From the NCBI GenBank assembly GCA_035527715.1, contig DATKZY010000254.1, positions 1-64,000 of the forward strand: a DNA stretch of 64,000 bases, in the 5' to 3' direction. Below, in pieces: positions 35,125 to 43,899 of this stretch. The position numbers and the translations under genes were made by a program. Positions within the stretch are counted from its first letter, which is position 1. Every line of letters starts with the position of its first letter. The stretch comes from DSUN01 sp035527715. Lineage in GTDB: Bacteria > Planctomycetota > PUPC01 > DSUN01. Under the pieces are notes generated by a model, which had not been told where the DNA came from, ran no database searches, and was given only the letters and a program-made list of their open reading frames with translations.

Positions 35125-35823
35125 TCAAGAAGCGTCCCCAAGAGCGTGGCGGAGGGCGGCACGGGCGAGGAGGCGAGTGGAATCAAGAGTGGGCAGCGGC
35201 GAGTCGTCGGGGCGGACGATGAGGGGGATCTCGGTGCAGCCGAGGACCGCGGCGTCGGCGCCACGGGCCTTGAGCCGGGCCATGACCTCGTTGAAGTAGC
35301 GGCGGGATTCCTCAGTGAAGACGGCGTTGACCAGTTCCTGGAAGATGATGGCATCGACCCGCTCGCGCTCGGGCGGGTCGGGAATCAGGGCTTCGATGCC
35401 GGCGGGGACCAGCGCGTCGGGGTACACGGGCCCTTCCATGAGGTAGCGGGTGCCCAGGATGCCGAGGCGGGCGAAGCCGCGCCGCGTCGCCTCGGCGGCG
35501 ACGACGCGGGCGATGTGGAGCCAGGGGCTGGGGGTCCGCGGCTCGACGAGGCCGTACGCCTGGTGAATCGTGTTGTCGGGGCAGATGGCTAAGTCCGCGC
35601 CGACGGCGGCCAGCTTGCTGGCCGACGAGAGCATCAACTCGGCCACGCCCGCCCAGTTGCCCGGGCGGATGTGGACCATGTAGTCGGCGAGGGGGTGGGT
35701 GTGCATCGTGATTTCGGGGTGGGCGTGCTCGCCCATCAGGGCGGGCGCCTCGGCGCAGATCGTGCGATAGCACAGCGCCGCCCCCTCCGCACTGCACGCC
35801 ACGATGCCGATGTGTCTCGCCAC
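35125..35823 (-). CDS. Aspartate/glutamate racemase family protein
   Basis: A 232-residue amino-acid racemase of the YgeA/RacX type that would interconvert L- and D-forms through two cysteines. The first cysteine is in LAICPDNTIHQ (two residues further from the Asn-Thr than usual) and the second in VLGCTEIPLIV. HIGIVACSAEGAALCYR is the N-terminal strand-loop; LGILGTRYLMEGPVY is the typical central segment. No export signal is seen. The substrate, often Asp or Glu but broad in RacX relatives, cannot be told. A palindrome half-site abuts its stop codon. Confidence 0.9.
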   Translation of the reverse strand: MARHIGIVACSAEGAALCYRTICAEAPALMGEHAHPEITMHTHPLADYMVHIRPGNWAGVAELMLSSASKLAAVGADLAICPDNTIHQAYGLVEPRTPSPWLHIARVVAAEATRRGFARLGILGTRYLMEGPVYPDALVPAGIEALIPDPPERERVDAIIFQELVNAVFTEESRRYFNEVMARLKARGADAAVLGCTEIPLIVRPDDSPLPTLDSTRLLARAALRHALGDAS

Positions 35824-35829
35824 GACGGG

Positions 35830-35854
35830 AGTCCCAGGTCACAAGTCCCAGGTT
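35830..35854. repeat. Short direct repeat AGTCCCAGGT
   Basis: Two copies of AGTCCCAGGT(C/T) (35830-35840 and 35844-35854), 14 bases apart, in the 120-base gap upstream of the racemase gene. No gene is seen there. Confidence 0.6.
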
Positions 35855-35943
35855 CCAGAATAGCTGGCGCGGGCCATGCCAAGGGGGCCGCCGAGCGAGT
35901 GCTGTCCTCTCACGAGGGCTGCCCGTCCAGCGGTCGGCCGCGT

Positions 35944-36396
35944 CTAGCGGACGACGAGGACGGGGCAGGGGACCTCGTCGAGGATGAGCTGCCGCTCGCG
36001 GGCCGACACGTCGCGGTGGCAAAGCGTCCAACGGAAGGCGCCGATGACGACCAGGTCGGCGCCGCAGCTCTTCTGCTCGGCCAGCACCGCGCTGTGGACC
36101 GCGCCCTTGAGGAGAACGGTCTGGGCCTTCACGCCGTTCTCGCGGGCCAGGTCGGCCACGTAGCTGAGGTGCTTGCGCCCGGAGGCCTCCAGCTCGCGCT
36201 CGTACTCCTGCATCTCCGCGGCCACCATGATGCCGCTGGTGAGCAGGTGCTTGAGCGTCGCCGTGTCCACCACGCCCACGGCGGTGAACTGGGCTTTGTA
36301 GGCCCGGGCGAGCTGCACGGCGCACTCGGCCGCCTTGAGGGACGACTCGGTGCCATCCACGAGGACCAGGATGTGCCGAAACGGTTGCTGTGCCAT
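35944..36396 (-). CDS. Universal stress protein (UspA family)
   Basis: A 150-residue single-domain UspA protein. It begins HILVLVDGTESSLKAAECAV and ends in a nucleotide-binding-like region, ADLVVIGAFRWTLCHRDVSA with VPCPVLVVR. The usual ATP motif GxxGxxxxxxGS is altered (GAFRWTLCHRDVSA), so ATP binding is doubtful. It is the last gene of the V-ATPase operon, starting one base after subunit D ends, which suggests coupling to energy or ion stress. Confidence 0.93.
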   Translation of the reverse strand: MAQQPFRHILVLVDGTESSLKAAECAVQLARAYKAQFTAVGVVDTATLKHLLTSGIMVAAEMQEYERELEASGRKHLSYVADLARENGVKAQTVLLKGAVHSAVLAEQKSCGADLVVIGAFRWTLCHRDVSARERQLILDEVPCPVLVVR

Positions 36397-36397
36397 G

Positions 36398-37012
36398 CTA
36401 CACCGTCCCCTTGGCCATCTTCATGATCACGAACTGCTCGCGCTCGCGTTCCTCCAAGACGTCTTCGATGTAGGCCACGGACTCCTTGTAGTCGGGGATG
36501 AAGATTTTGTCGAGGGCGTTGACGCGCCGCTGAGTTCTGCGGACCTCGGAGGCGAGGCGCAGGACGGCGTTCTCGACCTCGGCCAGCCGCGCGATCACGT
36601 CCAGGGCCTTCGTGAACCGCTTCATCACGTCGTCGGACAGCGCGCTGCCCGCGGCGGTGCTGAACTCGAGCTTCGGCGGCTCGTGCTCGGCGGTCACGGT
36701 GGGCAGCTCGATGCCCATCACGGGGCGGCCGCGGTAGTCGAGCCTGTGGCGGCGGATGATGCCCATGGCCTCGCGGGCCAGCGTCTCGGTGCCCGAGCGG
36801 AGCGCGGCCTCGCGCAGGGCCGCGAAGGCCGAGGCCATTGCCGCGTCCACCTCCGCCTGCGCGCGCTTCGCCGCCTCGATGCGGCCCATCAGCTCCATGA
36901 CCAGGATCTGGCGCTTCTGCTCGAGCAGGTCGTAGCCCTCCTGGGCGAACTCCAGGCCGCGCTGGAGGGTGAGGAGGCTCGACTTGGTGGGCGGCACGTC
37001 CATCTTGGCCAC
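36398..37012 (-). CDS. atpD: V-type ATP synthase subunit D
   Basis: The central-stalk rotor subunit of V/A-type ATPase, which transmits rotation between the catalytic head and membrane ring. It has 204 residues, almost entirely helical. PPTKSSLLTLQRGLEFAQEGYDLLEQKRQ is the N-terminal helix region and RRVNALDKIFIPDYKE near the C-terminus is a family signature. It lies three bases after subunit B in the operon. Confidence 0.96.
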   Translation of the reverse strand: MAKMDVPPTKSSLLTLQRGLEFAQEGYDLLEQKRQILVMELMGRIEAAKRAQAEVDAAMASAFAALREAALRSGTETLAREAMGIIRRHRLDYRGRPVMGIELPTVTAEHEPPKLEFSTAAGSALSDDVMKRFTKALDVIARLAEVENAVLRLASEVRRTQRRVNALDKIFIPDYKESVAYIEDVLEEREREQFVIMKMAKGTV

Positions 37013-37015
37013 GGG

Positions 37016-38473
37016 CTATGCCTCTCTGGGTTCGGGGGGGGACTGCTCCCCGTCGGTTTCCTTGCGTTCGACGACCTCGGGGGCGGCGTGGGGCTTGTAG
37101 TGGGCGTCGAGCAGCGCGTCGCTGATGCGGTAGAGCTCGGAGCGCGGCAGCAGCGAGAGCACCTCCCAGCCGAGGTCGAGGGTCTGCTGGATCGAGCGAT
37201 TCTCGTCCTCGCCCTGGCTCAGGAAGCGGCGCTCGAACGCTTCCCCGAATGCCAGGTATTCCTTGTCGAGGGTCGGCAGCTCTTCCTCGCCGATGACGGC
37301 GGCGAGGCCGCGGACGCGCTTCACCACGGCGTAGGCGGCGAAGAGCTGGCTGGCCAGCGGCGCGTGGTCGTCGCGCGTGCGGCCCTTGCCGATGCCGTCC
37401 TTCATCAGCCGCGACAGGCTGGGCAGCCCCGCGATGGGCGGGTAGATGCCGCGCTGGAACAGGTCGCGCTCCAGCACGATCTGGCCCTCGGTGATGTAGC
37501 CCGTGAGGTCGGGCACGGGGTGCGAAATGTCGTCCGACGGCATGGTGAGGATGGCCATCTGGGTGATGGAGCCGGCCGAGCCCTTGACGCGGCCGGCTCG
37601 CTCGTAGATCGAGGCGAGGTCGCTGTAGAGGTAGCCGGGGTAGCCCTTTCGGGCGGGGATTTCGCCGCGGGCCGTGCCGATCTCGCGCAGCGACTCGCAG
37701 TAGTTCGTCATGTCGGTCAGCAGCACGAGGACGTGGAGGCCACAGTCGAAGGCCAGGTGCTCGGCGAGCGTGAGGGCGGAACGGGGGGTGAGGAGGCGCT
37801 CGGTCGAGGGGGCGCTGGCCAGGCTGAGGAAGAGCGCCACGTTGCCCAGCACCCCGCTCTCCTGGAACGAGCGGGTGAAGAAGTGCGCCACGTCGTGCTT
37901 CACGCCCATCGCGCCGAACACGATGGCGAAGTCCACCTGCTCGTCCAGCAGCCTGGCCTGGCGGGCGATCTGGGCGGCGATGCGGTCGTGGGGCAGCCCG
38001 CTGCCCGAGAAGATGGGCAGCTTCTGGCCCCGCACGAGGGTGTTCATGCCGTCAATCGCCGAGATGCCCGTCTGGATGAAGTCGCGCGGGTACTCGCGCG
38101 AGAAGGGGTTGATCGGCTGGCCGTTGATGTCGCGCTCGTCGCCGCCCAGGGGCGGGGGGCCGCCGTCGATCGGCCGCCCGATTCCGTCGAAGACCCGCCC
38201 GAGCATGGCGCGGGACACGGCCAGGCACATGGGCTTGCCGAGGAAGCGCACGCGGGTGGAGCGGCCGGCGAGGCCGCTGGTGCCCTCGAGGACCTGGACG
38301 ACGGCCCGCTTGTCGGAGACCTCGAGCACGGTGCCGACGCGGGTGTTGCCCTGGGCGTCGCGGATCTCGGCGACCTCGCCGTAGCCCACGTCGCGCACCC
38401 CCTCCACGAAGACGAGCGGGCCGACCATTTGCTCCAGGCCCACGTATTCCAGGCCACGGTCCGCCACGGCCAT
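37016..38473 (-). CDS. atpB: V-type ATP synthase subunit B
   Basis: The non-catalytic nucleotide-binding subunit of the V1 head, alternating with subunit A. It has 485 residues. EGTSGLAGRSTRVRFLGKP, GRVFDGIGRPIDGG, IQTGISAIDGMNTLVRGQKL, SGSGLPHDRIAAQIARQA (P-loop position without GKT), and the SYPGYLYSDLASIYERAG-like segment GYPGYLYSDLASIYERAG are present, with TMPSDDISHPVPDLTGYI. The C-terminal extension ends in an EPREA tail. Its start overlaps the stop of subunit A. Confidence 0.97.
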   Translation of the reverse strand: MAVADRGLEYVGLEQMVGPLVFVEGVRDVGYGEVAEIRDAQGNTRVGTVLEVSDKRAVVQVLEGTSGLAGRSTRVRFLGKPMCLAVSRAMLGRVFDGIGRPIDGGPPPLGGDERDINGQPINPFSREYPRDFIQTGISAIDGMNTLVRGQKLPIFSGSGLPHDRIAAQIARQARLLDEQVDFAIVFGAMGVKHDVAHFFTRSFQESGVLGNVALFLSLASAPSTERLLTPRSALTLAEHLAFDCGLHVLVLLTDMTNYCESLREIGTARGEIPARKGYPGYLYSDLASIYERAGRVKGSAGSITQMAILTMPSDDISHPVPDLTGYITEGQIVLERDLFQRGIYPPIAGLPSLSRLMKDGIGKGRTRDDHAPLASQLFAAYAVVKRVRGLAAVIGEEELPTLDKEYLAFGEAFERRFLSQGEDENRSIQQTLDLGWEVLSLLPRSELYRISDALLDAHYKPHAAPEVVERKETDGEQSPPEPREA

Positions 38474-40233
38474 CAGCTACAGCTCCTTTCCAGCTCGTCG
38501 AGCTGGGCTCGCATCCGGTCGCGGAGGGCGTCGAGCTCCTCCGGCTTGTCGTTCGGCACGGTGGACCGGGCGCGGACGATCTCGTTGACGCAGGGGAGGT
38601 CGCGGACGCGGACGAGGTGTGCGCCCTTGGCGAGCGCGCGCTCGGCCCGGTCGTAGAACTCGAGGATCAGGCGCATGAGCGCCGCCTGCTTGCGGGGCAG
38701 GCAGTACATGTCGATCTCGTCGAAGGCGTTCTGCTGGAGGAAGCCGTTCTTGATCATCTCGGCGGCCAGGAGCACCAGGCGGTGGCTGTCGGGCAAGACG
38801 TCGGGGCCGACGAGCTTCACGATCTGCTGGAGCTTGTCCTCGCGCTGGAGCAGCTCGATGAAGCGCTGGCGCAGCCGCGGCCACTCGGGCTCGATCTCCT
38901 GCCACCACTCGGCCACGTCGGCCACGTACTCGCTGTAGCTGCGCAGCCAGTGGATGGCCGGGTAGTGGCGGGCGTTGGCCAGCGTGGTGTCGAGCGCCCA
39001 GAAGCAGCGGATGAACCGGCGGGTGTGCTGGGTCACGGGCTCCGAGAAGTCGCCGCCGGGCGGCGAGACGGCGCCGACGATGCTGATGGATGCCTGCTTG
39101 CCGCCGAGGGTCTCGACCGCGCCGCCCCGCTCGTAGAAGTCGGCCAGGCGGCTCGGCAGGTAGGCGGGGAAGCCCTCCTCGGCCGGCATCTCCTCGAGGC
39201 GGGCCGCCAGCTCGCGCAGCGCCTCGGCCCACCGCGAGGTCGAGTCGGCCATCACGCCCACGTGGTAGCCCATGTCGCGGAAGAACTCCGCGATGGTGAT
39301 GCCCGTGTAAATCGAGACCTCGCGGGCGGCGACGGGCATGTTCGACGTGTTGGCGATGAGCACCGTGCGCTCCATCAGCGGGCGGCCGGTGCGGGGATCG
39401 GTCAGCTCGGGGAAGCTGGTGAGCACGTCGGTCATCTCGTTGCCGCGCTCGCCGCAGCCGACGTAGACGATGATGTCGGCATCGCTCCACTTGGCCAGGG
39501 CGTGCTGGGTCATGGTCTTGCCGGTGCCGAAGCCGCCGGGGATGGCCGCGGCCCCGCCGCGGCTGATCGGGAACAGCGTGTCAATCACCCGCTGCCCCGT
39601 GATGAGCGGCGCCGTGGGCGGCAGGCGCAACCCGTAGGGCCGCCCCTGACGCACCGGCCAGCGCTGCATCATCGTCAGCTCGCGGTCGCCGGAGGCCGTG
39701 CGGACCACGGCGACGGTTTCGGAGATCTTGTAGTCGCCCTCCTTCGCCACCTTGGCCAGCGTGCCGCCCACGCCCGGCGGGCACAGGACGCGGTGCTCGA
39801 TGCACGGCGTCTCCTGCACGGTGCCGAGCACCTGGCCCGCTGCGACGGCAACCCCTTCCGTGACGGAGGGGACAAAGTGCCAGGCCCTCTCCAACGAGAG
39901 AGGCGGCACCTTTTCGCCGCGGCGGATGTAGGAGCCGCTCTCGCGGGCGATCTCGGGCAGGGGCCGCTGGATGCCGTCGTAGATGCTCCCGATGAGGCCC
40001 GGCCCCAGCGACAGCGACAGCGCGGCCCCCGTGCGGAACACCGGCTCGCCGGGCTGGACGCCTGTCGTGTCCTCGTAGACCTGGATGGTCGCCAGCTCGC
40101 CCCTGAGGCGGATCACCTCGCCGATGAGGCGGAGGCGGCTCACCTCGACGACCTCGTACATCATCGCATCGGCCAGGCCCGTGGCCTGGACGATGGGGCC
40201 GGAAACCCTGGTAATGGTGCCGTGACTTTCCAT
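38473..40233 (-). CDS. atpA: V-type ATP synthase subunit A (catalytic)
   Basis: The catalytic ATPase subunit of the V1 head. It has 586 residues from the ATG at 40233. ITRVSGPIVQATGL is the beta-barrel start, GSIYDGIQRPL follows, then the non-homologous region, IPGGFGTGKTM is the Walker A motif, VYVGCGERGNEM carries the catalytic glutamate, and SIYTGITIAEFFRDMGYHV with MADSTSRWAEALRE is typical. The frame is open back to 40296, but the extra residues read through the palindromic repeat, so the shorter start is preferred. Bacterial V-ATPases can work as ATP synthases or as H+ or Na+ pumps. Confidence 0.97.
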   Translation of the reverse strand: MESHGTITRVSGPIVQATGLADAMMYEVVEVSRLRLIGEVIRLRGELATIQVYEDTTGVQPGEPVFRTGAALSLSLGPGLIGSIYDGIQRPLPEIARESGSYIRRGEKVPPLSLERAWHFVPSVTEGVAVAAGQVLGTVQETPCIEHRVLCPPGVGGTLAKVAKEGDYKISETVAVVRTASGDRELTMMQRWPVRQGRPYGLRLPPTAPLITGQRVIDTLFPISRGGAAAIPGGFGTGKTMTQHALAKWSDADIIVYVGCGERGNEMTDVLTSFPELTDPRTGRPLMERTVLIANTSNMPVAAREVSIYTGITIAEFFRDMGYHVGVMADSTSRWAEALRELAARLEEMPAEEGFPAYLPSRLADFYERGGAVETLGGKQASISIVGAVSPPGGDFSEPVTQHTRRFIRCFWALDTTLANARHYPAIHWLRSYSEYVADVAEWWQEIEPEWPRLRQRFIELLQREDKLQQIVKLVGPDVLPDSHRLVLLAAEMIKNGFLQQNAFDEIDMYCLPRKQAALMRLILEFYDRAERALAKGAHLVRVRDLPCVNEIVRARSTVPNDKPEELDALRDRMRAQLDELERSCS

Positions 40234-40262
40234 TGCCTCGTTCTTGTCCTTCGCGGAGTACA

Positions 40263-40349
40263 CGTAATCCGTAATGCGTAATCCGTAACCAGACAAGCCG
40301 AGACCGGCTTTCCTCTTCTCTTGTTACGGATTACGGATTACGAATTACG
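40263..40349. repeat. TAATCCG-type long palindrome
   Basis: Arms of 27 bases with two mismatches (40263-40289 and 40323-40349), built from CGTAATCCGTAAT-like units, around a 33-base loop. The right arm contains the stop codon of subunit E (40345-40347). Left of it begins the subunit A leader. The element is transcribed within the operon. Confidence 0.88.
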
Positions 40350-40962
40350 GATTCCTCTCCTCAAAGACCTTCGTCGCCAATTCCCGCCGCAGTTCGGGTC
40401 GCAGCCGGCGGAGGCGGGCGGCGAAGGAGTTGTCGTAGAGCAGGCGACCGTCGGCAGAGCGGACGACGACCCCGCCGTCAATCGCCGCGGGCTCCTGAGA
40501 GACCGTGACGGCCACGTCGCGTCCGACGCGGCGGCGGACCTCGGCCAGCCAGGCCTCGGTGGCCATCGGGCGGTCGGCCTCGGCCAGTTCCAGGGCCACA
40601 CGGTCGGCGCCCATCGCCTGAATGGCCTGGGCGGCCAGGCCCGCGACGACGGCCGGGTAGTCGCACGCCGAACGGTCGGCGAGGCGCCGGCCGGCGGCCT
40701 CGAACAGCTTGTCCAGCTCCCGTTCCTGGGCGGCCAGGAGGTCGCCGCGGGCCTCCTGGTCCACGGTGGCGAGGACGCACTGTGCGGCGCGCTCGCCGCG
40801 GCGGCGGGCGACGCCGAGGATGGTCTCCCCGGCGGCTTCCGCCTCCTTCGCGGCGTCGCCGAGGAGCTTCTTCGCGTCGCGCTCGGCACGCTTGCGGATG
40901 CGCTCGGCCTTCGTCGCCGCATCCTTCAGAATCTCGTCGGACAGCACCTTCTCGCTCGCCAT
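40345..40962 (-). CDS. atpE: V-type ATP synthase subunit E
   Basis: A peripheral-stalk subunit linking the V1 head to the membrane part. It has 205 residues: a long, charged N-terminal helix (LKDAATKAERIRKRAERDAKK and on), then a globular C-terminal domain (VVRSADGRLLYDNSFAARL). The ATG at 40962 (MASEKVLS) is preferred over a longer frame to 41022 that would run toward a repeat. The stop codon lies inside the 40263-40349 palindrome, so the last residues may be shaped by that element. Confidence 0.88.
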   Translation of the reverse strand: MASEKVLSDEILKDAATKAERIRKRAERDAKKLLGDAAKEAEAAGETILGVARRRGERAAQCVLATVDQEARGDLLAAQERELDKLFEAAGRRLADRSACDYPAVVAGLAAQAIQAMGADRVALELAEADRPMATEAWLAEVRRRVGRDVAVTVSQEPAAIDGGVVVRSADGRLLYDNSFAARLRRLRPELRRELATKVFEERNP

Positions 40963-40996
40963 AGGGCGCCCTTCGGGCATTCCAGGTTCCTGTAGT

Positions 40997-41108
40997 AGCC
41001 ACGAATCCACACGAATCGGCACGAATCAGGATTCGGGGCTGTGTGGCGTTTCGGCTTCCAGGCCAGTTGCCCTCTCAGGTTCGTGGCGATTCGTGTCCTT
41101 TCGTGGCT
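40997..41108. repeat. CACGAAT-type palindrome
   Basis: Arms of 29 bases with four mismatches (40997-41025, starting AGCCACGAATCC, and 41080-41108) separated by 54 bases. It fills the gap between subunits F and E in the operon. The 7-base unit CACGAAT recurs within each arm. Confidence 0.85.
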
Positions 41109-41153
41109 ATCTCTCTCGAATCTCGTCACCGCTTCCCGAGCCGCCGCGGGCGA

Positions 41154-41459
41154 CTACACTTTGATTCCGACGGCCTCGCGGATGAGGGTCAAGAGGTCCT
41201 TGCGCTGGGGCGAGGGGCCGGCCAGGCCGGGCACCTCGACGACCAGCGGCAGCTCGAAGCCGAACCGCACCGCGTTCACGTCCTCGCGGATCAGGTCGGC
41301 GATCCGGTCGGTCATGATCAGGACCGCCACGTCGCCCGCCCGCGTGACGCGCTGGAGGGCGTCGCGCGCCTCGTCGGCCGTCGCTGCGATGTCGCCCGGC
41401 AGGCCCGCGAAGCGGAAGCCGAGCACGGTGTCCTCGTCGCCGATGACGTGGTAGCGCAT
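41154..41459 (-). CDS. atpF: V-type ATP synthase subunit F
   Basis: A small central-stalk subunit of the V1 part. It has 101 residues, close to the usual 100-110. YHVIGDEDTVLGFRFAG is the family N-terminal strand with the Gly-Phe turn, followed by AVLIMTDRIADLIREDV. It sits between subunits K and E in the operon, with gaps that hold repeats on both sides. Confidence 0.93.
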   Translation of the reverse strand: MRYHVIGDEDTVLGFRFAGLPGDIAATADEARDALQRVTRAGDVAVLIMTDRIADLIREDVNAVRFGFELPLVVEVPGLAGPSPQRKDLLTLIREAVGIKV

Positions 41460-41490
41460 GGGCGAATTCTCGTCCCCGGCTGTGCGAGCT

Positions 41491-41514
41491 GCATAGGACC
41501 GATAGGACCTATGC
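41491..41514. repeat. ATAGGACC short palindrome
   Basis: GCATAGG (41491-41497) and CCTATGC (41508-41514) form an inverted repeat containing two direct ATAGGACC-like units, in the gap between subunits K and F. Confidence 0.6.
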
Positions 41515-41549
41515 TCTTCCTCGTTGCGGACCGCGCTCCGCCGGAGGAG

Positions 41550-41918
41550 CTATCTCAGGTACCCGAGCAGCAGGATGGCGATGATGAGGCCGTAGATGGC
41601 GATGCCTTCGGCAAGGCCGACGAAGATGAGCGCCCGGCCGAGCAGCTCGGGCCGCTCGCTGGCGGCCCCCAGGGCCGCCGCACCCACCTTGCCCACGGCG
41701 TAGGCCGCGCTGAAGCACGCCATCGAGGTCGTCACCGCCACGCTGATCGCGAAGGCGATGTTCTCGCCCGCCTCGCGCTTCACCGTCGGGGCCTTTTCGG
41801 CGCCCTTTGCCGCCTCTTCGCCCCCCAGCACCACGCTGAGGCCCAGCCCCAGCGGCAGCGCGATCAGCAGCACCACCGCCGCCCAGACCATGATGGACAC
41901 ACGCAACTTGCTTTCCAT
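41550..41918 (-). CDS. atpK: V-type ATP synthase subunit K (rotor ring)
   Basis: The proteolipid that forms the ion-translocating ring. It has 122 residues. A hydrophobic N-terminal segment (8-31) is followed by one helical hairpin: about 53-88, and 91-121 with the ion-carrying glutamate E104 in FVGLAEGIAIYGL. Many bacterial K subunits are about 150 residues with two hairpins; this one has a single hairpin plus a leader-like helix, which may be a signal sequence. The residues around E104 are AEGIA rather than a clear Na+ signature, so the ion cannot be decided. Confidence 0.9.
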   Translation of the reverse strand: MESKLRVSIMVWAAVVLLIALPLGLGLSVVLGGEEAAKGAEKAPTVKREAGENIAFAISVAVTTSMACFSAAYAVGKVGAAALGAASERPELLGRALIFVGLAEGIAIYGLIIAILLLGYLR

Positions 41919-41933
41919 GCGACCTCCTGGCTC

Positions 41934-43886
41934 CTACGTGAGCTTGAACGGGTGATACGCCTTTCCCTGGCCGCTGAAGAACTTGCTGAAGAACTCGTAG
42001 TACTCGAGGCGCATCGCCTGGATGGAGACCACGAGCCCCTCGAGCCCGATGACGAGCGCGTTGCCCAGCACGATCACGAGCAGGCTCCACAGCGGCCCGC
42101 CGGGCGCGCCGCGCACCATGCGCTCGATCGCGAAGATCGCCACGCACACGGCCGCGTGCGCGAGCGCGAACGCCCCCACGCGCACGAACGACACGGTGTT
42201 TGCCGCGTAGGAGCTGACCGTTTCCAGGATGTCCACAAACCCTTCCATCAGCCCCGCGAGCAGGTGCGCCTTGTGCGCGGGGTCGCGCCGGGTCAGCAGG
42301 TAGTGCAACGGCTCTCGGAAGAATAGCACAAGCAGGGGCAGGACCACAAGCGCCAGCACCTCCCCGCTCGTCGGCGGCCCCGTCTCCCACACCAGCGTGC
42401 GGATGCCCAGGCCCAGCACGCCCCAGTAGAAGATGAAGCCCACGAGGCCGAACTTGTCAATCACCAGGGCGAAGTAGTCGCGCGACTTGATCCGGTTGAT
42501 GAGGTTCAGCGCCACGCCGAGCGTCATCATCACCACGCCGAGGCCCACCGTGGCCACGAGGAGGGGCTTGATGGACTCGATGCTCGTGACGTCGAGCACG
42601 AACCACCCGCCCCAGGGCCGCGGGATGGCCCGCTCGACGCCGAAGACGCTGCCGTAGACCCAACCGGACAGCATGGCCGTGGCCCCGCACAGCCACAGCA
42701 GGGTGCCGAAGTCGCGCACCTTCTCGCCCCGGGCGCGGCGCGACATCACGAGGCCTGCGACGACCAGCACGGCCCCCTGGCCCACGTCGCCGAACATGAT
42801 GCCGAACATCAGCAGGAAGCTGAGGGCGACGAGCGGCGTCGGCTCGATCTCGCGGTAGCAGGGGTGCCCGTAGCCCGCGACCAGCATCTCGAACGGCTTG
42901 AGCAGCCGGGGGTTCTCGAGCAGTGTGGGGATATTCGCGTCCTGCTCGGACGGGTCGGCGACCTCGATGATGGTCTTGCCGCCCGTGAGGCGCAGCAGGT
43001 CCTCGCGGAGCGCGTCGACGCGCACGGAGGGGACGTAGCCCGTGATCAGACAGGTGGCGCTGGTGTGGCCGAAGAATGCCTGGGCGTGGAGGAGCTGCTC
43101 GTCGGTGCGGAGGCGTTGGCGATAGGCGGCGAGGCGGCCGCCCAGCTCGGCGGCCAGCCCGGCGGCCCCGGCGCGCAGGGCCTCGTGCTCCTTGGCGAGG
43201 GCCAGCAGGCGCGCCTCGGCCTTGCGCGACACCTCGGTGGGCGTCCCCCCGTGCCGCTCGGGCAGCCGCTCCGCCACGAAGCCGTGCTCGGCCAGGATCG
43301 ACTCGAGGGCGAACCGCCCCGTGCGGCTCGTGAGCGCCACGAGGTGCTGGCGGCCGTCGGGCGACTTGAAGGGCAGCAGCATCGCCTTCTCGCCCGCGGC
43401 CGCGCGCAGCGGCGCCACCGCGCGGGCCGGCAGCGTGCCCAGGGCGAAGTGCAGGAACGACAGGTCGCGCAGCGCCGCCGGCGCCACCTCGACGGGGCGG
43501 TAGGCCTCCACGTCGCGCAGCACCTGGTACTCCGCCTCGATATCCGTGTCGAGGCGCTTGCGGCGCTCGACGACCGACTTCAGGCGCTCCTCGATCGGCC
43601 GCAGGAGGGCCTCGAGCTCGCCCGGGTCCGCGAACGGCGCCTCCTCGGCGGCATGGTCCTCGCCGATCTCCAGGGCATCGCACAGCGCGCTCACGCGCTC
43701 GAGCAGGCTGTGGACGAGGCCGAGCTGCTCCTCGAGCCGCGTGACGCTCACCAGCTCGCCGCCCTCGGCGCCCCGGGCCTCGGCGAGGTGGACGACGCCC
43801 AGCCGGCCCAGCCCCTCGGTCACCGCGCGCACGTCGCGCTCCAGGATCAGGAGCTCGATGCGTTTCATTCGTGCCGGCGTGAGCAC
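41934..43886 (-). CDS. atpI: V-type ATP synthase subunit I
   Basis: The large stator subunit of the V0 membrane part, related to eukaryotic subunit a. It has 650 residues. The N-terminal half is soluble and helical (coiled-coil around RLKSVVERRKRLDTDIEAEY), and the C-terminal half has about seven or eight membrane helices from ALSFLLMFGIMFGDVGQGAVL onward. VSSYAANTVSFVRVGAFALAHAA contains the arginine region expected to face the ring, and ALVIGLEGLVVSIQAMRLEYYEFFSKFF is the family C-terminal hallmark. Confidence 0.95.
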   Translation of the reverse strand: MLTPARMKRIELLILERDVRAVTEGLGRLGVVHLAEARGAEGGELVSVTRLEEQLGLVHSLLERVSALCDALEIGEDHAAEEAPFADPGELEALLRPIEERLKSVVERRKRLDTDIEAEYQVLRDVEAYRPVEVAPAALRDLSFLHFALGTLPARAVAPLRAAAGEKAMLLPFKSPDGRQHLVALTSRTGRFALESILAEHGFVAERLPERHGGTPTEVSRKAEARLLALAKEHEALRAGAAGLAAELGGRLAAYRQRLRTDEQLLHAQAFFGHTSATCLITGYVPSVRVDALREDLLRLTGGKTIIEVADPSEQDANIPTLLENPRLLKPFEMLVAGYGHPCYREIEPTPLVALSFLLMFGIMFGDVGQGAVLVVAGLVMSRRARGEKVRDFGTLLWLCGATAMLSGWVYGSVFGVERAIPRPWGGWFVLDVTSIESIKPLLVATVGLGVVMMTLGVALNLINRIKSRDYFALVIDKFGLVGFIFYWGVLGLGIRTLVWETGPPTSGEVLALVVLPLLVLFFREPLHYLLTRRDPAHKAHLLAGLMEGFVDILETVSSYAANTVSFVRVGAFALAHAAVCVAIFAIERMVRGAPGGPLWSLLVIVLGNALVIGLEGLVVSIQAMRLEYYEFFSKFFSGQGKAYHPFKLT

Positions 43887-43899
43887 GGTGGTGTCCCTG

